Source: Ziziphus jujuba
Lineage: Eukaryota; Streptophyta; Magnoliopsida; Rosales; Rhamnaceae
Direction: 5' to 3'
Assembly (NCBI RefSeq): GCF_031755915.1
Contig: NC_083387.1
Coordinates: 26,725,001 to 26,789,000, forward strand
DNA length: 64,000 nucleotides
The notes beneath the pieces were generated by a model, which was given only the letters and a program-made list of their open reading frames with translations, had not been told where the DNA came from and searched no databases. Position 1 is the first letter of the stretch, and each line of letters starts with the position of its first letter. This document shows positions 57,010 to 64,000 of the stretch, piece after piece. The translations under genes were made by a program, and so were the position numbers.

Positions 57010-58968
57010 GAGGAAGAGAAGAAGAAGACAGCAGAGGCTACAACTGAGCCGAAGAAGAAGGAAAAAAGGGTTTTTGATTTGGCTGGGTAGAAGCGAGACC
57101 CTCCTGAGGAGGTATATTTGTCACTTTCTTTATTCTCTGTGAGAGGGAGAGATAGTGCTCGAGAATCTTTAAGTAATTGTAATATCAAATTCTGAAACTT
57201 CAAAGGGACCCATTAATGATTTTCTACGAAACGCTGTATAAGCAAATTCCACATAGCGAAATGGCACAGTTCTGGTGAGTGGGAGAAACCAGTCTTTCTT
57301 AATTACCTTCTTGATATCATATGCATACATTCAGTTCGGTTCGTAGAAGGATTATACAGAATAAAATTCTAATTGCATTGGCATTCTAGCAAAACTATAT
57401 TCTTAGGATGCATTAAGTAGAAAACTTATGGAGTGGGAACCAAAGCATGATAAAAGTATGGGATGGCACTTTCTTTTACTGAAAAAGGGAGACTGAGAGG
57501 ATGAATCACTTGGCGAATGGATAGCTTGTAGAAACTTCGCTTATAAAAACATTGAAAACCTTTGATCTGCAAATGTACTTGAGCATTTCTTAAAGCAATG
57601 TGCATATGTCCATTATTTATAAAACAAGATTGTTAATTGTTTAACACATGCTACTTTTTTCTATCATTTCTTAACATTATTTACCACATTCCGTATTTTT
57701 GTATTTTTATTGGACTCTTCTGTGTAAGATTCTATTCTCAACCATGCGTATGGGTTTAAACTGGATGAGCTACCTAATGTATTCTTGTGGAGTATTATAA
57801 GTTAAATACCTCTCAGAACAGGGGTCTAATAATATAGATGACCAATTATGTTCTCACTGCCATATTTGTATGTTTGTTTTCTGGCTTATTACTGGATATC
57901 AAAAGGCCTGTCTTCAAGCATGGGGGTACACTCTTAATCATGAGAATGTACCTTATGATAATTAAATGCCACCTCTTTTTGTGTTAATAATATTTTTGTA
58001 TTGTTTCTCTTGTAGTCTTATGTAAAGCCTTTCTTGTTTCTTTCTTTCTGAAATTACATTTTTTGCGTAGGCTAAACATTACTCTTCTTGTTTCATGGTT
58101 CGTTGTTATATATTGCATGATGGTAACGTGATAGTCTCTTCTTTAAACCTAGCAAGTCATGTTGGATTTTCGTTCCTTTTATTCTAATAACAAATCCATA
58201 TTTTCATTCAAGAAGCTTTTTGCATTTCTTTGCCATTTACTCTGCGTGTGATTGAATTAAATCTGCCACTTCTTTATCACACTTTTTTCTATCTAGCTAC
58301 GAGGCTGTCTGTTTAAAGATGCAAAAGTAAAAATCTCACAAAGTAGTTGCATGCTTGTATAGGATGACCTAACACTCCTTTTTCCCCTTACCTCTATTCT
58401 GCTTAACTCAATTGCAACTGATTAATCATCACTTTTGGAATATGAATTTATTCAGAGCTGAACAGTTATTATTTTACTAGTGGTGCGAATAATGCATTGT
58501 GCATGCTGAATGTCATTATCTATAGCTTAGTAATTTATAAACGTCCTTTTCTTGTTAATTTAGTCATACCTCACAGCATATAAAATTAAAAAATTTCTTC
58601 TTGTAATTTAATTGTTGATGGCTTTTTTTATTAACCATGCATTTCAATTTGACTGGAGGATGATGGAATGTGGTTTGCTTTCAAAAGAGGAGGCGAAGAA
58701 AGCCTTTGAGAAGAAGCAGAAGAAGAGTCAGCAGCAAAGGCTGGTATCCCCAACAAAATCTGCAATTGCTGTTAAGAGCACCAAGTCTGCTACTGTTAGG
58801 AGTACAACATCATCCTCCCCAAATTCTTCCAATAAAAAGACCAAAACAGAATCCAAAACTGGTTCTAAGCAGATTAGAAAGCGGAAGATTGAAGATGAAA
58901 GCTCCAACGATGATTCTGATGATGACTTTGTGGCCAACAGACTCATGAAAAAAAAGAGAGCAGCCTAA
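57010..58968 (+). pseudogene. Captured fragment of a Lys-rich nuclear-type gene, three exon pieces
   Basis: Exon piece 1 (about 57010-57125) encodes KKKEEEKKKTAEATTEPKKK then EKRVFDLAG, an in-frame TAG, KRDPPEE, and GTATAT, a possible donor. Piece 2 (about 57206-57274) encodes DPLMIFYETLYKQIPHSEMA and ends TTCTG before GTGAGT. Piece 3 starts at 58659 after GACTGGAG; joining gives an unbroken FWMMECGLLSKEEAKKAF, then a Ser/Lys-rich tail ending DDSDDDFVANRLMKKKRAA, stop at 58966-58968. The ATG at 58612 is intronic. The tail, with KRKIEDES and acidic runs, looks like a nuclear protein; I do not recognise the family. The 5' part of the gene is absent and the TAG makes it a pseudogene copy, although piece 3 is well preserved. 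About 400 bp of 3' UTR-like sequence follows. Confidence 0.7.
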
Positions 58969-59690
58969 TTTATAATGTTTCTCATCAATTCAAAATTCAT
59001 TTGCTATTTGAAAATCATGATTTAGCTTATTAGTTGTTGTTGTTGCCAACATTGCCTTTATTATTAGTTCTATGATTTAAGCAATGGAAACTTTTCACCT
59101 AACGATTTTTATTGTCAACTCACATTTGAGACCTTGGATTATTAATTAACCAAAATTCCTTAGTACTCCATGATTATGTTCTTTATCATCTAATGAACAG
59201 TTTGAACCGCTAGCCACTTTGATCACTAGCATTAACGAGTGTTTCTTTTTATGTGTTTATACATTAATTCATAATATTATTTTTAAATTTCTCTATATTT
59301 CAGTTGCTTCTTTATTAGAGTTTGTTTAAAACTCGATTACTGGATCAGGCACGCATTTAGAGTTTTACTTCTAGTATATGACCAGGTGGAGCATGGCATA
59401 AAAAAAACAACCAAGTCTGGTGGAAATAAAAGACTGATATTCTAAACAGGGGAGTGGCAAAACCACACTGACACTGCCACTTTTCATAGATATATATATA
59501 TATTTTTTTACCTTTTTTTGCTTTTTTTTTTTTTTTGGTTACAAAGGGAAAAATAATAATAATATTGATAACAAGGCCTTTTTCATGGGTATTTGGAAAA
59601 AAAAAACAATTTACTTATTTTCATGCAAAAGAAACTAGGTTTCTTAAGTCTTTTTCTTTTTTTTTTTTTGGGTTGGTTTTTTTCTCGAGC
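58969..59690. other. 3' side of captured fragment, no coding
   Basis: AT-rich sequence likely carried along as the 3' UTR/downstream region of the captured gene. T runs at 59521-59538 and 59660-59673. Frames at 59535-59778 overlap the second captured exon. Confidence 0.5.
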
Positions 59691-59699
59691 ACTAATTCA

Positions 59700-59893
59700 C
59701 GAATGTCCAAGACCTCTCTTTTGGATTGTTTTAATGAGGAAGAGAAAAAGTTGCAGATATTTTACTAGAAATTCCTAGTCTTATTCATAAAGAAAACGAG
59801 GGAGTTGCTGCTGTTGATAAGGCCACCAATACTGAAATTGCGAATAAGGAGATTCAATCCTCAAAGCCAAAGAGAAAATTGCCTAAAAAAATG
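59700..59893 (+). pseudogene. Second captured exon, frameshifted
   Basis: ATGTCCAAGACC at 59702 opens a frame SKTSLLDCFNEEEKK; after a one-base slip in the A run near 59750 a second frame continues VADILLEIPSLIHKENEG, then KEIQSSKPKRKLPKKM, and ends at ATG followed by GTAAAC, a good splice donor (about 59894). Codon-like structure on both sides of the slip supports a real exon. It may be the 5' part of the same gene as 57010-58968 placed behind it, or another gene. Family not recognised. Confidence 0.55.
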
Positions 59894-60333
59894 GTAAACA
59901 TATATATATATATATACAGAGAGTCTTCTCTTCCTCTTTCGTTTTTTTTTTTCAAATCCTTTATCCCCAAACCCACAAAAGAAAATACAAAATCCCAAGA
60001 CTCTCATTAATACAAAAGCTGCATTTTGTTTCCTTTAACCTCCAGTTTCCAAGAACCCAAATTGAAAGAAATACGAAAAAAAGATCTCACGAATGGAAAG
60101 GGGAAATGCAGAGGCAAATAGAAGAGGAAGCTGCGAAGGGCTCAGAGGAAATTTAGCCAAAGATCTCATGAATGGAAAGGGAAAATGTAGAGGCCAATAA
60201 AAGAGGAAGTTGCGAAGGGCTCAGGGGAGATTTTGGCCAAAATTTTCACGTGAGAGCAATTTGAAACTGGGCCGCTGATGCCAAATGTGCAGATTGGATG
60301 GCTCCAATTTTGATTATATCTTTGGTCAGCACA

Positions 60334-60404
60334 ATATATATATATATATAAGAGTGTTGTTGTGGATAAGTGGTAGGTAACTTCCCACACAATAACAATT
60401 CCAT
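60334..60404. other. Third alpha block, 50-bp segment between TIR elements
   Basis: A TA run and then GAGTGTTGTTGTGGATAAGT...CAATAACAATTCCAT, matching 45722-45775. It shows that the elements on either side entered at separate TA tracts only 52 bases apart. Confidence 0.8.
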
Positions 60405-61203
60405 ACCGGCTACAATAAGGACTGGCCGTATGCAATATATCAGGACCAAAAACATGTTGAAATTGGAAGCCTTTAGATTTGCTCATCTGTCACGAACGGG
60501 CTAGATTAAAGCCTCCTCACGTGTGGATTTGTCTCCTCCTCTTTTTCTTTCTTTTCACATAATCGTGACTTTTCTTCTCCTTTCCACATGCCCATAAGTT
60601 CAAATCTGCCGAGATCCCCCCCTCTCTCTCTCTCTCTCTTTACCTCTCGCACTCTATTCTCTTACCCATCCAAAGAAATCTGCCTAGATCTCCTCTCTCT
60701 CTCTCTCTCTCTCTCTCTTTACCTCTCACACCCTATTCTCCTACCCATCCAAAGAAAGCAAAATATATATAGATACTAATATTAGTTTATAAAAAATAAA
60801 AAATAAAATAAAAATAAAAAGAAGAAGGAGAAATCAGGATTTTTTAGACTAGAACTTCTATTTGGATACAGATTTTATTTTAAGGTTGAAGGTGAAAAGG
60901 AAAGGAGATGAAAAGATTCTTATGGATTAATTAGTTGAAAAGAAGAAAATTAAGGAGTTTCCATTTTTTTTTTTTTTTTTTTTTACCATCTAACGGCTGG
61001 AAGGGAAGGGAAGTGTGGGCAAGAGAAAAGGAGAAGGGAAGAGAAACCAGTGAATGGGAAGGGAAGCTTTTGGGCAAAAATCCACACGTGAGGATGCTTT
61101 AATCTGGCCCGTTCGTGACAAATGAACAAATCCAAGGCTCCCAATTTCAGCATATTTTTTGTCCTAATATATTGCATATGGTCGGTCCTTATTCTAGCCG
61201 ATC
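60405..61203. mobile_element. Non-autonomous TIR element, family 1, copy b
   Basis: About 800 bp. Left end ACCGGCTACAATAAGGACTG, right end GGTCGGTCCTTATTCTAGCC. The interior is the reverse complement of the copy at 23846-24583 (for example TCAGGATTTTTTAGACTAGA here against TCTAGTCCAAAAAATCCTGA there). It has (CT)n runs at 60619-60640 and 60690-60719 and a T run at 60966-60984. A TA run follows (61205-61227). Empty site: TA run at 45775-45795. Confidence 0.85.
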
Positions 61204-61227
61204 TTTATATATATATATATATATATG

Positions 61228-61267
61228 TAAGTTTATAGAGCTAGCTTTGAAACTTGTATATACTCAT
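61228..61267 (+). promoter_or_regulatory. Interrupted promoter of a further type A gene
   Basis: GAGCTAGCTTTGAAACTTGT followed by ATATACTCAT matches 45801-45830, then the alpha block stops abruptly at 61267 where the LTR-like sequence begins. The gene, if present, is beyond the window. Confidence 0.75.
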
Positions 61268-64000
61268 TGTCAGGACCCGTCCAGAATTCCTTCCCCGGAA
61301 CCCTAGACAGCCCTGATCCCAGGGAAACCCTACCGAACTCTCCAACGGAAAATCCGGCAGAGCTTCCCCTAAGGGATTTACTTACCACAATTTACCTGCA
61401 CTGAAAACACACTTCTAAAAACAACCCCTTATTCCTCCCACATTACTACAGATTGATTCCACAAATTACAGCACTCCAAAATAAATACAGTAATCCAGTG
61501 CATAATAAATACAACAAGAGTGAAAGAAATATTACAACTGCAATAAAAGAATAACGGGTACTGCCGAACTAAAACAGCGAGGAAGATCAAGTCCGCTCCG
61601 AATGAACACCGACAACCTGGTACCTAGAGGAACGGAATTTAAGAGTGTGAGATGCTAATCATCTCAGTGAGTGACCCTATCTACTGTACAATATAATACC
61701 ACTGTAAGGGTATATAAATAATAATTATTTGGAAATAATATTTTCTCTCAAAACCCTTACAATTCTCTTAGTTGGAAAGGTTCCCCTTTTAAAACATTTT
61801 CACAAAACCCTTTATTCATATTCCCCGAAAACCAAGACATCAAATAATTAAATACCAGAAACAGTAATAATTAATTTTAATTCCAAAACCATTTTATTTT
61901 TAAAACACAGTTCCAAAATCAGTTGATGCACCCACTATATACCAGTGGCGCCAGAGTACCCAGCGTCCCGAGGTACTGCCAGACAGGAGGTTATAGAGAG
62001 AAACCGGCATACGGTCGCGTGGCGTCCCACTGCGCCGCTGCTAACCTGGTGTCCCGGCCAAGGGGGTGGCCTACCCTCATCCGATGGCAACCACAGGACA
62101 ACCTTATCATATCAACCGCGCGCTACTCACACCCACCTGCGCGCTAATCACAACCGTGTGCACACTAACCATATCACATATAAACAGAAAACCAGTACGT
62201 GCACGGTGCATCCAAAAATCATAAAATCCACATGTTTAAATTATATAACAAATTTCACATTTTTCATAAACATAGCGGGCATAGTCCATCCGCTTGAACC
62301 CGGAAATTCTCCGTAATTTCTTTATAATCAACACCATAAATTCCATGATTTTCAAATCCATCAATTCAAATATCCACATTTTCTCAATAGCATAAATAAT
62401 TCTCGAAATATAATAATCAAATCTCATAATATTCCATGGGCATATTTTATAAAAATTGAAATCACCAACATAACCAAATATTTTCCTTGAAATATTTGAA
62501 AGTCAAATCGTGCCCAATTTACCATTAAAACCACACCAATTTCAAAATCCTCAAAACCATAAAATAATTTCACATGGCATAAATTTGTAGAATGCACATT
62601 TTCTTAAATCCAATAAATTCATAAATAATTCCACAATAAATCCAATAAATATTTGGCACATAGAAATTAAATTCCAAATATTTAAATCGCACATAATATA
62701 TTCACCAAATAAATTCCCAAAATTAATTTGAAGGTGGGTCACTCACCTGGAGCACGCAATTAACCCATGACCCACTACGGGATCAATTCTACGACTCACC
62801 GGTGCTCCTAGAACAAAATTCACAGGCAGTCAAATAAATTAATATTTTATTCGGATAAATAATACCTGGTACCCGGGGGGTCAAAACATAAACGATACCT
62901 AGAATTTACGAGTTATATACCGAATCGAAGCTCGAGTGATGCTGATCACAGATTCGGTCTCAATTTCCAAGGATTGTACCCGACGGGGTCGGAATTTCAC
63001 CGGGAAGCTTTTCGGGTTTCGGCTCCGCAATTCTCCCAAACCGTCACGAATTGGCGGAAACGGAAGCCGGATTCGGGTTCAGGAGGTCGAACACTGCGGA
63101 CTGGAGCTGGCCGGAATTTCGGATACTCGCCGGAACAGTATTTTCCGGCGAGCTGCCGCGGTCACCGGCAACCGTCGCCGGCGGGGCGCTTGCGGTGGCC
63201 GTTGGTCGTGAAAATTTGCAGTCTTGTAGATCGTGAGGAGAGCAATCCAATGGGACCGGCGGTGAGCAAAACGGAGGCCGGACGGCGAAGAAATCACCGT
63301 TTGAAGATTTCCGGCCCCTCGCCGGAAAACGTTCCGATCCCGGCGCGTCGGTGGTCCGATGGCCATGATTTTTAGTGGGTCGGTCGGACTTGAGGAGGGG
63401 ATCAAGGCTAGCTGGCGCGTGTGGCCGGAAAATGGCCGGAATAGTGTCGATTCGCGGTGGCCGGAGGTGAAGGGGAAAAAGTCGCCGCCGAACTTCGGAG
63501 CTCCGATCCGGGCGCGTCCGGCGGCCGTTCACCGTGAAATTTGGAGGTTTTGCCGGAAATGAGGTGGGCAATCTGCCTGGCCGGCGCGTGTACAGTAACT
63601 CGGCCGGAACAGTGCAAAAATTCGGGTGGCCGGCGGTCCTCTCTCTCTCTCTTTCTCTCTCCTCTCTCTCTTTCTCTCTCTTCCCCGAGAGTTTTACCAA
63701 ATAAAAACCCTTGTTTGACACTGTTCATACCACGTGGACCAATCAGAAGCTGACACGTGGCGTTTTAACCGGATGTCCGTTTTGAGCGTGCCGCTAGTCT
63801 GTGAACTCGTATCGACGAGCACTTCACAACCATGTACGAGTCAAAGCTCAATTCCCCATAAACAAAAAGTCAACTCCGGCACCCCTGGACAGTTTGGACC
63901 GCAACTTGTTTCACCCATAACTTTCAAACCGTAGCTCCGTTTTCGACGTGCTACCAGTCTACGAACTCAGGGCATCGTGCACTTCGCCCCGGTACCCTGG
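61268..64000. mobile_element. LTR-type sequence of a large retrotransposon, right end not reached
   Basis: It begins TGTCAGGACCCGTCCAGAAT exactly where the alpha block breaks off. Base composition differs: moderate AT up to 62.9 kb, then GC-rich with many GCCGG motifs (62.95-63.6 kb), then a CT-rich run at 63638-63682. The terminal TGTC and the sharp boundary fit an LTR of Ty3/gypsy type, but no coding domain, second LTR or CA end is visible within the window. Many short GC-rich frames here (63.0-63.7 kb, both strands) are overlapping shadows. Confidence is limited by the missing far end. Confidence 0.6.
61900..62200. other. Moderately GC segment inside LTR-like sequence
   Basis: GTGGCGTCCCACTGCGCCGC, GGTGTCCCGGCCAAGGGGGT and three spaced GCGCGCTA/GTGCACACTA pieces (62117-62168). 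No coding evidence. Confidence 0.4.

Larger units (their letters stand above)
56585..60333. mobile_element. 3.7-kb TIR element with captured gene fragments (Pack-type)
   Basis: Inverted termini of about 420-440 bp (56585-57022 and 59919-60333) share ATTGGAGCCATCC, CTCTTCTATTTGCCTCTGCA, GTTTGGGGATAAAGGATTTG and complements. Left end GGGGACCGACCGCATGCCTC matches family 2 (55256). The right end stops at TTTGGTCAGCACA, lacking the outer 25 bases or so. It sits between TA runs, and the empty site is 45701-45723. Between the termini are host-like exons on the plus strand (57010-58968, 59700-59893). No transposase is seen. Long termini plus gene capture fit a Mutator-like Pack-MULE; the TA-only flank is unusual for that class. 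Confidence 0.75.
22990..61267. repeat. Tandem-duplicated array of secreted proline-rich protein genes
   Basis: Two kinds of block recur. Alpha blocks (starting near 22990, 44080 and 53840, with shortened forms at 39780 and 49710) share TTGGAGnTnTCnAATAATATT, CTATCAGTCTATTTAATAGA and GTTAAGATGnGTnAACAATT. Beta blocks (about 28920-29960, 38230-39480, 42200-43460, 48530-49700, 52050-53300) each hold one type B gene with matching promoter and 3' UTR. The segment 38.2-48.4 kb repeats as 48.5-61.2 kb apart from insertions and deletions. Confidence 0.85.

Noticed and set aside
58612..58658. ATG at 58612 as gene start
   Set aside because: The GACTGGAG acceptor at 58651-58658 and the perfect frame join with 57274 show that this stretch is intron.
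61923..62316. Frames of 74 and 123 codons in the LTR-like region
   Set aside because: Overlapping phases, no motif, and neither continues across the region.
63044..63721. 225-codon minus-strand frame and several overlapping frames at 63.0-63.7 kb
   Set aside because: GC-rich GCCGG repeats open all frames at once. The composition is Pro/Arg/Ser without motif, and it lies in LTR-like sequence.
1..64000. tRNA, rRNA, CRISPR array or bacterial operon features
   Set aside because: None could be recognised on either strand, and the window is clearly plant nuclear DNA.

Overview
The window is plant nuclear DNA: AT-rich, full of (TA)n microsatellites and A/T runs, with plant CC-NB-ARC-LRR resistance-type genes, secreted proline-rich protein genes, Ty1/copia and LINE remnants and terminal-inverted-repeat (TIR) elements. 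A woody eudicot of the Rosales type is my guess from the retroelement and gene style; it is not proven by anything seen here. All coordinates rest on reading by eye.

Region 1 (1-13930) is a large inverted duplication. Two near-identical NLR genes (1642-4326 minus, 8526-11222 plus) stand head to head, separated by their duplicated 5' flanks and a unique spacer (about 5581-7518). Each arm also carries a decayed RNase H-like fragment of a LINE behind the NLR gene. Both NLRs keep the P-loop lysine but have altered kinase-2, GLPL and MHD motifs.

Region 2 (13930-22990) holds a 5'-truncated LINE with poly(A) and a likely A-rich target-site duplication, a second LINE scrap on the minus strand, some short tandem repeats, and a third NLR (18241-21327 minus) with intact P-loop and kinase-2 but MHN instead of MHD.

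Region 3 (about 22990-61267) is a tandem array built from duplicated blocks. Six intact genes encode small secreted Leu/Ile-Pro-rich proteins (112-120 aa): one of type A (25467) and five of type B (29394, 38728, 42728, 49001, 52582). Other copies of the block have lost the type A gene by different deletions, leaving ghost promoters. A 6.6-kb degenerate copia element with 5-bp target duplication (30455-37082) sits between the second and third genes. At the right end three TIR elements, one of 3.7 kb carrying captured gene fragments with a visible intron, have inserted into (TA)n tracts of the last block. The tandem paralogues supply the empty sites, so the insertion points can be read directly.

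Region 4 (61268-64000) is the start of an LTR-like sequence beginning TGTCAGGACCC. It interrupts the promoter of what would be the next type A gene and runs off the window.

No RNA gene, CRISPR array or bacterial-type feature was found. The most interesting signals are the (TA)n-directed insertion of several unrelated-length TIR elements with paired empty sites, the captured intron-bearing gene fragment, and the birth-and-death record of the secreted-peptide array beside an NLR cluster.
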